Below, piece after piece: positions 44,676 to 54,100 of a DNA stretch of 64,000 nt. Position 1 is the first letter of the stretch. Every line of letters begins with the position of its first letter. The translations under genes and the position numbers were made by a program. The DNA is from Dyella sp. A6. GTDB taxonomy: Bacteria; Pseudomonadota; Gammaproteobacteria; Xanthomonadales; Rhodanobacteraceae. The DNA lies in contig NZ_CP132911.1 in assembly GCF_036320485.1 (NCBI RefSeq), positions 434,001-498,000 on the forward strand, in the 5' to 3' direction. Under the pieces are notes generated by a model. It saw nothing but the letters and a program-made list of their open reading frames with translations, searched no databases and was not told the origin of the DNA.

Positions 44676-45854
44676 TCAACGCTGCCGGCGCAGCCACGCG
44701 CGCGGGTCCACCGGCTTGCGGTTGTGGCGCAGTTCGAAATACACCCCGGTACTGGAACTGGTGCTGGGCAGGGCGGTGCCCAGCACGGTGCCGGCGCGTA
44801 CCGTATCGCCCACGTTGTGCAGCAGGGTCTCGTTGTTGCCGTACATGCTCATCCAGCCATTGCCGTGGTTGACGATGATCAGCAGGCCGTAGCCGCGCAG
44901 GTAGTGTGCGTAGATGACGCGGCCGGCCGCGACCGCATGGACCGGGCTGCCGGCGGGCGCGGCGATCAGCACGCCATTGCCGTAGTTGTGCACCGGACCG
45001 GCTGCCGGCCAGGGCAGGCCACCGCGGATATTGGCGATGTGCGCACCGGGCTGGCCCGGCTTCAAGGTCCGCGCGGCGTTGCGGGCGGCTTCGTCGATCG
45101 CCTGCTGCAGTTTGTCGAGCAGGTGGTTGAGCGACTGCTCGTTCTGCTTCATCGCCGCCAGCCGCTGCGCCTGGTTCTTGTATTGCGCGTCGACCTGCCG
45201 GGCCAGCTTCTGCTGGGCGGCGCGTTGCTGGCGCAGCGTCTGGGCTTGCTGCTGGCGGCTGGCGAGCTCGGCCTGCAGGGCCTGCTGCTGGGTGGCGATC
45301 GAGGCCTGCAGGTCCTGCAGCTTGGCCAGGTCGCCCATCAGCTGCTGCACCTTGGCCGCGCGGTCCTGCTGGAAGTATCGGGAGTAGGCCAGCGCCCGGC
45401 TGACCCGCGCAACGTCCTCGCCGCCCAGCAGCAGGCGCAGGTCCGAGCCGCGACCGAGCGCGTAGGTGGCACGCAGCAGCGCGGCGATGGCGGCGCGCTG
45501 GTCGTGCAGCTTCTGCTGCAACTGCTGCTGCTGTTGTTGCAGCTGGGCCAGCTGCTGCTGGGTGGCGGCGATCTTGGCATCGGTCTGGCGCACGGCGCGG
45601 GCCGCGGCGGCCAGGGCATTGGCCTGCCTGGCCAGCACCGCATTGACGCTGTCCCGACGCGCGGCGGTCTGTGCCTGCTGGTGTGCCAGCGCTTTCATCT
45701 GGTCGCGTACTTCGGCCAGCTTCTTCTGGGTCTGGGCCTGTTCGCTGCGGGTCGAGTCGGCTTGCCGTGCCGGCGACGGCGCGGCAGGCAGGGCACAGGC
45801 GAGCAGGGTGGCGAGGACCAGTCCGGTCGGGCGGATCGATGCAAGTGTCGGCAT
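44676..45854 (-). CDS. envC: Murein hydrolase activator EnvC
   Basis: 392 residues: signal peptide, long Gln/Ala-rich coiled coil (about 35-250) and C-terminal LytM/M23 domain (about 275-392). The zinc ligands of active M23 enzymes are missing: the HxH position reads YGNN in WMSMYGNN and the last one is VYFEL. This is the EnvC state, in which the domain activates amidases at the septum instead of cutting peptidoglycan. Start at ATG 45854; the much longer open frame upstream is antisense to the next gene. Upstream of ctpA. Confidence 0.92.
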   Translation of the reverse strand: MPTLASIRPTGLVLATLLACALPAAPSPARQADSTRSEQAQTQKKLAEVRDQMKALAHQQAQTAARRDSVNAVLARQANALAAAARAVRQTDAKIAATQQQLAQLQQQQQQLQQKLHDQRAAIAALLRATYALGRGSDLRLLLGGEDVARVSRALAYSRYFQQDRAAKVQQLMGDLAKLQDLQASIATQQQALQAELASRQQQAQTLRQQRAAQQKLARQVDAQYKNQAQRLAAMKQNEQSLNHLLDKLQQAIDEAARNAARTLKPGQPGAHIANIRGGLPWPAAGPVHNYGNGVLIAAPAGSPVHAVAAGRVIYAHYLRGYGLLIIVNHGNGWMSMYGNNETLLHNVGDTVRAGTVLGTALPSTSSSTGVYFELRHNRKPVDPRAWLRRQR

Positions 45855-45990
45855 CCCCGGATTATGTCCGAGCAGGCACTTCGCTGCGAGACGCCGGGGA
45901 TGATGCCGGTCGCAGGATGCGGAAGCTGGCCGTGGCGGGCGATGTCGTCGAGAATGCAGGCATGACCATTCATGCCTTTCCGAACCGCGC

Positions 45991-47220
45991 ATGCTGAATC
46001 GCCTGTGGCTCGGCTTTTTCCTTGCCGCCGCCGCCGCCGCGCTCTCGCGCTGGTTGTTCGGTGGCGACGAGGGTGTCTTCGCCGCCATTGTCGCGGCGCT
46101 GTTCAACATGGCCGACCTGTCGGTCAAGGTGATGGTGCTGCTGTTCGGCACGCTCACCCTGTGGCTGGGGTTCCTGCGCATCGCCGAGCAGGCCGGGCTG
46201 GTCAGCGGCATGGCGCGCCTGCTGGGGCCGTTGTTCGCCCGGCTGATGCCGGAAGTGCCGCGCGGGCATCCCGCGGTGGGCCTGATCACGCTGAATTTCG
46301 CCGCGAACGCGCTGGGCATGGAAAACGCGGCCACGCCGATCGGCCTGCGTGCGATGCGCGAGCTGCAGACGCTGAACCCCTCCGACACCACCGCCAGCAA
46401 TGCCCAGATCCTGTTCCTGGTGCTGAATGCCTCGTCGCTGACCCTGCTGCCGATGACGATTTTCATGTACCGCGCGCAGGCTGGCGCGCACGATCCCACG
46501 CTGGTGTTTCTGCCGATTCTGCTGGCGACCAGCGCATCGACGCTGGTCGGTTTCCTGAGCGTGGCCTGGATGCAGCGCCTGAAGCTATGGGACCCGGTGG
46601 TGCTGGCCTGGCTGGGCAGTGGGGTGCTGCTGCTGGGCGGGTTCATCGCGCTGCTGGCGTCGTTGAGTGCGGCCGCGCTGGCTTCGTTGTCGGGACTGCT
46701 GGGCAATGCACTGCTGTTCGGCGTGATCGTGCTGTTCGTGGGCGTGGGCGCGTACCGGAAAGTGCCGTTGTTCGAGAGCTTCGTGGAAGGCGCGCGGCAA
46801 GGTTTCGAAGTGGCGAAGGACCTGTTGCCGTACCTGGTCGCCATGCTGTGCGCCGTCGGCGTGCTGCGCGCGTCCGGTGCGCTGGGCTTCGCGCTGGACG
46901 GCATCCGCTGGCTGGTGGCGCATGCGGGCCTGGACACGCGCTTTGTCGATGCCCTGCCCACCGCGCTGGTCAAGCCGTTTTCCGGCAGTGCGGCACGTGC
47001 CATGCTGATCGAGACGATGCACCACTCCGGCGTCGACAGCTTTCCGGCGCTGCTCGCGGCCACCGTCCAGGGCAGTACCGAGACCACCTTCTATGTGGTG
47101 GCGGTGTATTACGGTGCGGTGGGCATCCGCCGCGTGCGGCACACGGTGGGGTGTGCGCTGCTGGCCGATCTGGCCGGGGTGCTGGCTTCGATCGGCGTGT
47201 GCTACTGGTTCTTCGGCTGA
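45991..47220 (+). CDS. Fused SpmA/SpmB-like nucleoside-recognition (Gate domain) membrane protein
   Basis: 409 residues with about ten membrane spans and two Gate (nucleoside recognition) domains. The N-terminal half is SpmA-like (GLITLNFAANALGMENAATPIGLRAM) and the C-terminal half SpmB-like (ALVKPFSGSAARAMLIE and GSTETTFYVVAVYYGAVGIRR). In spore formers these are two genes, spmA and spmB, involved in spore dehydration. In non-sporulating proteobacteria the fused version is widespread and of unknown transport role. Divergent from envC. Confidence 0.88.
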   Translation: MLNRLWLGFFLAAAAAALSRWLFGGDEGVFAAIVAALFNMADLSVKVMVLLFGTLTLWLGFLRIAEQAGLVSGMARLLGPLFARLMPEVPRGHPAVGLITLNFAANALGMENAATPIGLRAMRELQTLNPSDTTASNAQILFLVLNASSLTLLPMTIFMYRAQAGAHDPTLVFLPILLATSASTLVGFLSVAWMQRLKLWDPVVLAWLGSGVLLLGGFIALLASLSAAALASLSGLLGNALLFGVIVLFVGVGAYRKVPLFESFVEGARQGFEVAKDLLPYLVAMLCAVGVLRASGALGFALDGIRWLVAHAGLDTRFVDALPTALVKPFSGSAARAMLIETMHHSGVDSFPALLAATVQGSTETTFYVVAVYYGAVGIRRVRHTVGCALLADLAGVLASIGVCYWFFG

Positions 47221-47241
47221 ATCATCTGGGAGACGAACACG

Positions 47242-48114
47242 ATGCGTATGGGCCTGGCTGCCAACCAGCTTCACCACAGCCACGAGGAAGGTGCTCTGTT
47301 CCGCTGGCTGCGTGCCTGCGAAGGGGGCATCCGCGAGCTGCAGCTGGGGCTGCATGCAGTGGGGCGCACCTACGATGCGATCCAGCGCGTCGGCATGCTG
47401 TCCGGCTATGCGCCGCTGCGCCGTTATCCCTATGGTCGCGAGGGCGGACTGATGAAGCTGGTGGCCGAGGTAGTCGGGCTGGACGACGACGCTCGTACGC
47501 TGGACGGTGCGATCTACCTGATCGATCCGGTGGACCCCTCCTCGATCTTTCCCGAGGCGGTGGCGCTCAAGCGGCAGTGCGTGATCCACGGCAAGCCGTT
47601 CGTTTCCACCGTGGCCTCGGCCCGCGACTGGGTGGAGATGGAGCGCATCCACGCCGGGTTTGCGCCGGACCCGGGCGCCGACAACCTGCATACGCTGGAG
47701 GAGCAGACCCTGGCGCTGATTTCCCACGATGCGCTGAAGCCGCAGATGCTGGCCTATGCGGGCGAGCACTTCGACCTGCTCTCGCGCTTTGCCCGGCGGG
47801 TTGCCACCGGCACCACCGGGCAGCGTCTCAACGAACTGGCCTGGAGTCGCGGCTGGCCGCAGGACAAGCCCTGGGTGCACCGTTACCAGAGCGGGCCGAT
47901 GGGCGGCGACGCGCAGATTGCCGACCTGGTGCTGGAGCGGCGTTGCCAGCGTGCGATCTTCTTCGAGGACCCGCACGTGGCGCGCCAGCACGAGGCGGAC
48001 ATCCAGTTGCTGGAACGCGCGGTGACCACGCGCACCGACACGACTGCCTGCATCACTTCACCACGGGTCGCCGCGCGCTGGGCCGAAGCGGCATCTGTGA
48101 GAAGCGGGAAGTGA
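47242..48114 (+). CDS. Tandem methylglyoxal-synthase-like protein
   Basis: 290 residues. The C-terminal half (about 155-285) matches methylglyoxal synthase: LISHDALKPQMLAYAGEH, ATGTTGQRL, SGPMGGDAQI with D223 at the catalytic aspartate, and AIFFEDPHVARQHEADIQLL. The N-terminal half looks like a second, degenerate copy: GREGGLMKLVAEVV in place of SGPMGGD, then GAIYLIDPVDPSSIFPEAVALKR. Single-domain MgsA is about 150 residues and makes methylglyoxal from dihydroxyacetone phosphate. The first copy lacks the aspartate and may be structural or sensory. GGGAG precedes the ATG. Confidence 0.78.
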   Translation: MRMGLAANQLHHSHEEGALFRWLRACEGGIRELQLGLHAVGRTYDAIQRVGMLSGYAPLRRYPYGREGGLMKLVAEVVGLDDDARTLDGAIYLIDPVDPSSIFPEAVALKRQCVIHGKPFVSTVASARDWVEMERIHAGFAPDPGADNLHTLEEQTLALISHDALKPQMLAYAGEHFDLLSRFARRVATGTTGQRLNELAWSRGWPQDKPWVHRYQSGPMGGDAQIADLVLERRCQRAIFFEDPHVARQHEADIQLLERAVTTRTDTTACITSPRVAARWAEAASVRSGK

Positions 48115-48249
48115 GGCAATGAGGAGTGAGGAGCGAGAGAAAATCGGGGGTAGGGCGATGTTTTTCAGTCAGTGCGCGCCGGTGGGCGGGAATGTCGTGG
48201 CTTGTGATGTCCCGACTCGGTGCGCACCTCAGCAGCATGGTCTGACTTC

Positions 48250-49032
48250 ATGTGTCTGATCGCTTTCGCCTGGAATGCCCATCCGCGCTGGCGCCTCCTG
48301 CTGGCGGGCAACCGCGACGAGTCCCATGCGCGGCCCAGCGCGGCGCTGGCGCGCTGGAATGACCTGCCGATTGTGGGCGGCCGCGATCTGGAGGCCGGCG
48401 GAACCTGGCTGGGCGTGGGGTCTGCCGGGCGCTGCGCGGTGGTTACCAATGTGCGCGATCCACGCGATCCGCAGGTCGGCGCGTCGCGTGGACTACTGGC
48501 AACGGACTATCTCGCGGGAACCGCAGCTGCCGATACGCATGCTGCCGAGCTGTCGAACCGTGCCGCCGATTATCGACCGTTCAACCTGCTGATCTTCGAT
48601 GCGCACGATGCGTTCTATCTGGGCAACCGGCCCGGGCCCGAGGCATTGCCGGTCGGCGTGGGCGTGCATGGTCTTTCCAACGCCGACTTCAATACGCCGT
48701 GGCCGAAGACCAGTGCGTTGATGCGACGGCTGCAGGCCTGGATCGATGCCGGTGGCGAGACCGATTTCGCACCGCTGTTCGATGCGCTGGCCGACGAGCA
48801 GCAGGCCGCGGATGATGTGCTTCCCGACACCGGCGTAGGGCTGGAGCGCGAACGCTGGCTGTCGTCGGCCTTCATTCGCGGCGACAGCTACGGCACGCGC
48901 GCGTCGACGGTGGTGGCGATCGGCCACGATGGCCGTGGCCGCATCGTCGAGCGCCGCTTCGGGCCGGACGGCCGTTTCGAGGGCCAGACCGGGATCGAAT
49001 TCGCTTCGATGCCGGACCGGCTGGATACCTGA
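48250..49032 (+). CDS. NRDE family protein (TANGO2 homologue)
   Basis: 260 residues. Starts MCLIAFAW, with Cys2 as the conserved N-terminal residue, then LLLAGNRDESHARPSA (the NRDE motif), GRDLEAGGTWLGV and VTNVRDP. TANGO2-type proteins have an Ntn-hydrolase-like fold; the human homologue is tied to metabolic crises and heme/lipid handling, the bacterial role is unknown. The ATG at 48250 is used because the Cys2 start is conserved. Confidence 0.9.
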   Translation: MCLIAFAWNAHPRWRLLLAGNRDESHARPSAALARWNDLPIVGGRDLEAGGTWLGVGSAGRCAVVTNVRDPRDPQVGASRGLLATDYLAGTAAADTHAAELSNRAADYRPFNLLIFDAHDAFYLGNRPGPEALPVGVGVHGLSNADFNTPWPKTSALMRRLQAWIDAGGETDFAPLFDALADEQQAADDVLPDTGVGLERERWLSSAFIRGDSYGTRASTVVAIGHDGRGRIVERRFGPDGRFEGQTGIEFASMPDRLDT

Positions 49033-49061
49033 GTCTGGTCGCTGGCCGTGCGTGGTCCGGA

Positions 49062-49463
49062 TCAATCGTCCGGGAATTCCCCGTCCACGTAGAACCAGCG
49101 TCCGCTCTCGCGCACGAAGCGGCTGACCTCATGCATGCGTTGGGCCTTGCCGCCGCCGTAGCGCAGGCGTGCGACGAATTCCACGATGGCTTCGTCGCCA
49201 TGTTCTTCGTGACGTTTCACATCGAGTCCCAGCCAGTGGGGTTCGGGTTCTTGCCGGGCCAGGTCCAGTTGCGCGGGGCGGGTATCCGCATGCCAGGTGG
49301 ACAGCAGGTAGTCCTCGCGCTTGAGCACATAGGCGCTGTAGCGCGAACGCATCAGCGCCGCGGCGTTGGCTGCGATACCGCCTTCGTGCAGGGGGCCGCA
49401 GCATGCGGCATAACCGGCCGGCTGGCCGCAGGTACAGGGTTCGGGAGATGGCTCGCTACGCAC
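49062..49463 (-). CDS. ychJ: YchJ family (UPF0225) SEC-C motif protein
   Basis: 133 residues if started at GTG 49463; TTG at 49520 is another possibility and there is no in-frame ATG before the first motif. The N-terminus carries CTCGQPAGYAACCGP, a SEC-C-like zinc motif, followed by LMRSRYSAYVLKREDYLLSTWH, the YchJ core with an NTF2-like fold. Function unknown. Converges on the NRDE gene. Confidence 0.82.
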   Translation of the reverse strand: MRSEPSPEPCTCGQPAGYAACCGPLHEGGIAANAAALMRSRYSAYVLKREDYLLSTWHADTRPAQLDLARQEPEPHWLGLDVKRHEEHGDEAIVEFVARLRYGGGKAQRMHEVSRFVRESGRWFYVDGEFPDD

Positions 49464-49530
49464 GCCGGGTTCCGCAGGTAAAGGAGGACACCATCGTCGC
49501 CGACGGATGCCCGAATGCAAGCACCCCGTT

Positions 49531-50088
49531 TCAGCCGGCGCGGAAGGGCGAAACGACCAGCGGGGCCAGATCGAAGCCCATGTGCCTGACCCGGCCCTTC
49601 AGCGTGTCGAAAAGCTCGCGTTGCATGCGCGGCTCGCGCGACAGCAGGCACAGACTCCGCTTCTCCGGATCGGCCAGCATGGCCCAGCCGGCCTTGACGT
49701 CCAGCGCGATGACCCAGCAGTCGCTCCACACCGACGGCAGCCAGGCCAGCCAGTCCGGGGCCGAGCGCAGCCGGAACTGGGCGGGCTCGTTGCCCGGCTT
49801 CGGGCGGTTCATGATGCAGCGTCGAACCCGGACCTTGCCCGTGGTGTTTTCGATCGGGCGACGGACCAGGGTCAGCGTCTGATCGCCGCCACGCTCGAAC
49901 TGCAGGATGGCGACGCCATCATGGGTCAGGCCGAACGAACCCGGCAGCTGCGCGATTTCATGCCAGGTACCGGCAAGCTGCTCGAGGCTGAGCCGGGCGA
50001 TCGCCTCTATCGGCTGCGAGGCGGTGGGCGCTGCGACCGTCTCGGTGGTCGGCCTGGTGGGTTCCCATCGTTCGTTGCGTGGTCGCAT
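49531..50088 (-). CDS. Lipocalin family protein (Blc-like, without lipoprotein signal)
   Basis: 185 residues from ATG 50088. The lipocalin signature GTWHEIAQLPGSF lies at about 41-53, followed by the barrel strands, VIALDVKAGWAMLADP and a final helix with LCLLSREPRM. Bacterial lipocalin Blc is an outer-membrane lipoprotein, but here the N-terminus is basic and polar (MRPRNERWEP), with no signal or lipobox. Either it is cytoplasmic or the true start is elsewhere. Confidence 0.8.
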   Translation of the reverse strand: MRPRNERWEPTRPTTETVAAPTASQPIEAIARLSLEQLAGTWHEIAQLPGSFGLTHDGVAILQFERGGDQTLTLVRRPIENTTGKVRVRRCIMNRPKPGNEPAQFRLRSAPDWLAWLPSVWSDCWVIALDVKAGWAMLADPEKRSLCLLSREPRMQRELFDTLKGRVRHMGFDLAPLVVSPFRAG

Positions 50089-50160
50089 GGTGCATCCCGG
50101 CTGCAATGGTCGTCATGACACTCCCTGTGGCATGAAGCTGCCGTCAAGCCGCGGGAAGGA

Positions 50161-50358
50161 TCAGGCGGGGCGGCCGCGAAGCACGCGTGCAGGCAGCATC
50201 AGCACGGCACCGAGGAAGGCGAACACGGCGCCCACCGTGATGCCCACCAGCCGCAGCGGAAGGCATACCAGCCACACGATCGGATACAGCACCAGCGCCA
50301 GCAGGGCCAGCGGCCAGCAGAACAGCAGCAGGAGCATCCAGAGCAGGAAGGCAACCAT
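50161..50358 (-). CDS. Small membrane protein of unknown function
   Basis: 65 residues, two hydrophobic helices (about 3-28 and 33-56) and a short basic C-terminus RVLRGRPA. GAGG precedes the ATG by 9 nt. No family recognised. It stands alone between the lipocalin and nnrU genes on the same strand. Confidence 0.7.
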   Translation of the reverse strand: MVAFLLWMLLLLFCWPLALLALVLYPIVWLVCLPLRLVGITVGAVFAFLGAVLMLPARVLRGRPA

Positions 50359-50451
50359 GGCACGACCTCGCGGAGTGAATGCGCGAACTGTAGCGCAAGC
50401 CGCAGCCGCCCGCAGGTGGCATCAGTCATTCCTGTCGGGATATCCGGCCTG

Positions 50452-51030
50452 TCAGGATATCGGGTTCACGCCGATCAGCAGCTCATGCAGCCAGAACGCG
50501 AACAGCGCCCACAGCACGGCGCCGATGACGCACGCGATGATGTCGCCACGGATCGTGCCTTCGGCATACACGATGCCCTCGCGGCGATCGCGCCGGCGCG
50601 CCACGGCGTACAGCACCACGCTCCAGAGCAGAAAAGCGCCGAACAGCACCACGTCGCGCAGCATGCCGATGGCCAGCAGGTGACCGAAGGCCCACGTCTT
50701 CACGGCCAGGGTCTGCGGGTGATGCAGTTTCTCCTTGAAATGGTTGCGCGGTACCCGTGCCGCGGCCAGCAGTACGAAGGCGACCAGGGTGAACAGTGCA
50801 TTGAGGTGGCGCAGCCAGGCCGGCGGCGCATACAGCAGCACCGGATGCTGGCGGGCCAGCCCGAAACCCCAGCAGATCAATACGAACCCGGCGATCGCCA
50901 GCACCGAGTAAACCGCCTTCCAGCGCAGCGGGCCCAGCCGTGCGATCTGCCGTGTGCGCCAGCCGTCGGCGAAGATGCGTACAGAGTGCAGGCCAAGAAA
51001 GATCAGCAGGCCCAGGATCAGCATCCACAT
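50452..51030 (-). CDS. nnrU: NnrU family membrane protein
   Basis: 192 residues with about six membrane spans. LGLHSVRIFADGWR at the start and NHFKEKLHHPQTLAVKTWAFGHLLAIG in the middle are NnrU signatures. NnrU was found near nitric-oxide reductase genes and is related to isoprene-metabolism membrane enzymes; no nor or nir gene is close here. ATG 51030 is used since the upstream GTG adds only a polar tail. Confidence 0.87.
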   Translation of the reverse strand: MWMLILGLLIFLGLHSVRIFADGWRTRQIARLGPLRWKAVYSVLAIAGFVLICWGFGLARQHPVLLYAPPAWLRHLNALFTLVAFVLLAAARVPRNHFKEKLHHPQTLAVKTWAFGHLLAIGMLRDVVLFGAFLLWSVVLYAVARRRDRREGIVYAEGTIRGDIIACVIGAVLWALFAFWLHELLIGVNPIS

Positions 51031-51108
51031 GACGGACTCCGGTGACGGCGACTGCACCGAGTATAGGCAGGTCGGGTGGTGATTGCGGAAATCCCGGGCG
51101 CCAATGCA

Positions 51109-51135
51109 CGTCGCCCCGCGCGAGGCGGGGCGACG
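51109..51135 (-). terminator. GC-rich hairpin downstream of the propeller gene
   Basis: CGTCGCCCCGC (51109-51119) and GCGGGGCGACG (51125-51135) form a perfect 11-bp stem with a 5-nt loop, 24 bp beyond the stop codon of the minus-strand propeller gene. No U-run follows on that strand. Confidence 0.5.
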
Positions 51136-51158
51136 TGGACGTTGCGGTCAAGACATCG

Positions 51159-54100
51159 TCACGGCCGGTCTTCCGACGCCACCGGCAGATCGGCATGCGC
51201 CTTGGCCAGTGCTGGCACCTGGATGGCTTGCAGGCCCGCCTTGCGCAGCGAGGCATCGAGCTGGACGAGCTCGCCGTCGCGCAGCGAGTTCCACATGGCG
51301 ACGGCTCGCTTCAGGTTGGCCTGGCACTCGGCGTACGTCGCATGCTGTCCGGCGGTCGGAGCGCGGTCGGCGCCTTCCACGTCGGTGGCGATGCCGGTCA
51401 GGGCGTCGTTCAACGCGGCCAGGTTGATGGTGCGGTCACCGCTGCCGCTGATCAGCGGTTTGGTCTTCGCCAGCAGCGCGGCCACCGCGTCGTGCAGCGC
51501 CTTGTGCGACGAGCTGTCGCCCAGGCTGGCCTGACGCGCCAGCAGCTGCTTGCGCACGACCTGGATCTGCCCGTCGTTCTGCCAGATCGTCTGCAGCGTG
51601 CCGCCGATCTGGCGCGAGAAGTCGAGGGCTTCGGTCAGCGCGGCCGTGTCCAGCTTCTGGCGCGGATCGGGCACCACCTGCAACGGCGCGCGGTACTGCT
51701 TGCCGTCGACCGTGAGCACTACCTGGTAGGTGCCGGGCAGCACCAGCGAGCCCTCGGGGGTCAGCGGCGTGTCGCTGTCCCAGGTGGCGGCGATGCTGTA
51801 GCCATACCGCAGTGCCTGCGGGCGCGGATAATGCAGATCCCACACGAAGCGGTGCGCGCCGGCGCTGGTGCCCAGCGTCTGCGGCCTGCCCAGCCAGCCC
51901 TTCAGGAAGTAGCGGTTGGCGGGACGCTCAGCGGGCTTGTCGGCACTGGAGAAGCGACGTACCAGCGCGCCCTTGCTGTCGTAGATCGCCAGGGTCACCG
52001 GTCCCTTCGCGGCGTGGCCGAGCTGGTAGTCGATGATTGCGCCGGCCGGCGGGTTCTTGCCCAGCGGGGTGTCCGGCGGCAGTGGCGTGTCGCGGTTCTC
52101 GTTGGCGCGCACGCGCACGGCGGGCGCGGGGGTGTACAGGTGCGCCGGTTCGCGGGCGATCGCCGCGGTGGCCTGGCGCAGTGGGGTCACATCGTCGAGG
52201 ATCCAGATCGCACGGCCCTGGGTGCCGGCGATCAGGTCGTCACCGTGCACCAGCAGGTCGCGCACCCAGGCGGTGGGCAGGTTGCGCTGCAGCGACTGCC
52301 AGCGGCCGCCGTCGTCGAACGAGACGAATACGCCGTGATTGGTGCCGGCGTACAGCAGCCCGGCCCGCTTCGGATCGGCGCGCACCACGCTCACGAAGTC
52401 GTGCGGCGGCAGGTTCGAGGTGATGTTGGTCCAGTGCACGCCATAGTCGGTGGTGCGATAGACCAGCGGCCTGTAGTCGTCCTGCCGATGGTTGTCGACC
52501 GCCGCGTAGGCGGTGCCGGGGTGCAGCGCGGAGACGTCGATCGAGTCGATTCGCGCCCATAACGGCAGGCCCTTGGGCGTGATGTTGTGCCAGCTCTTGC
52601 CGCCATCGCGGGTCAGCTGGATCAGGCCGTTGTCGGTACCGATCCAGATCTCGTCGTTGTCCAGCGGCGAAGGCGCAATGCTGTAGATCACGCCATAGCC
52701 GCAATCGAACGCCTGCTTCGGCGTGGGGTTGCCGTTGCAGTGTTCCGGCTTGGCGGTCTTGCCGTTGAGCGGCGGGCTGATCACATTCCAGTGCTTGCCC
52801 TGGTCGGTAGTGCGGAACAGCACCTGGGCGCCGAGGTAGAGCGCGTACGGCGGCTTGGCCGAGAACGCGATCGGGGTGATCCAGGTGTAGTGGTACTTGA
52901 AGTCGGTCGGCCGTTCGCCATAGCTGCTGATCGGCCACGGCGAGACGTTCTGCACGACGCCGGTGATGCGGTTCCAACGCGACACGCGGCCGCCGAGGCC
53001 GGAGCCGAACACGATGTCCGGGTTGGCCGGATCGGGCAGGTCGTAGTCGCGTTCGTCGCCGCCGACCGGGCGCCAGTCGCGGTACGAGATCGAGCCGTAG
53101 TCGCTGCGGCTGGCGATGCCGACGGTGCCCGAGTCCTGCTGGCCAGCGTAGATCCAGTACGGGAAGCGGTTGTCGGCCGCCAGGTGATACAGCTGGGCGG
53201 TGGGCTGGTTGTACCAACTGCTCCAGGTCTGGCCGCCGTTGAGGGTGACCACCGCGCCCTGGTCGCTGGCGGTGATCATGCGCTGCGTATTGCGCGGGTC
53301 GATCCACAGGTAGTGGTAGTCGTCGCCGCCCGGGGCGCCCTTGAACACGTGCCAGGTCTTGCCGCCGTCGTCGGAGCGGCGGATCGACTGGCCCGCCGAG
53401 TAGACCCGGTCAGGGTCGGTCGGGTCGGTGGTGATGCGGCTGAAATAGTCGTTCGGCAGCCAGCCGGCGTGGCTCTCCGCGTGCCAGGTCTTGCCGCCAT
53501 CGTCGGAGCGGTACATGCCGCTCTGGGCCGGGTCGCCGGCATCGTTCACCACCGCATAGACGCGGTTGCCGCGCGCGGTGGCCAGGCCGATGCGGGCCAG
53601 CTGGCCGGTCGGCCAGCCGTGGCCGCCGAGGCGCTTCCAGGTGATGCCGCCGTCGACCGATTTGTAGACGCCGCTGCCCGGCCCCGCGTTGGGCTGGAAA
53701 TACGACAACCACGGGTAGTTGCGCACCTGCCAGGCGGCCGCGTAGACGATCTTCGGATTGGCCGGGTCGGCGGCCAGGTCGACCACGCCGGTGTTGTCGT
53801 TGATCGACAGCGTCTGGGTCCAGGTCTTGCCGCCGTCGGTGGAGCGGAACACGCCGCGCTGGTGGTTGGGGCCGAAGTAGTGGCCCAGCGCGCCGACCAG
53901 CACGGTGTCGGGATGGTGCGGGTCGACCAGGATCGCGCCGATGTGGCGGGTCTTGTCCAGGCCGACATGGGTCCAGGTCTTGCCGCCGTTGTCGGAGCGG
54001 TACACGCCGTCGCCGGAGGCCACGTCATAGCGCGCGGCGACCTGGCCGGTGCCCGCGTAGATCACGCTGGGGTCGGATGGCGCCACGGCGAGTGCGCCGA

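Noticed and set aside
45855..47087. N-terminal extension of envC on the minus strand
   Set aside because: The open frame is antisense to the SpmA/SpmB-like gene; the signal peptide after ATG 45854 shows the true start.
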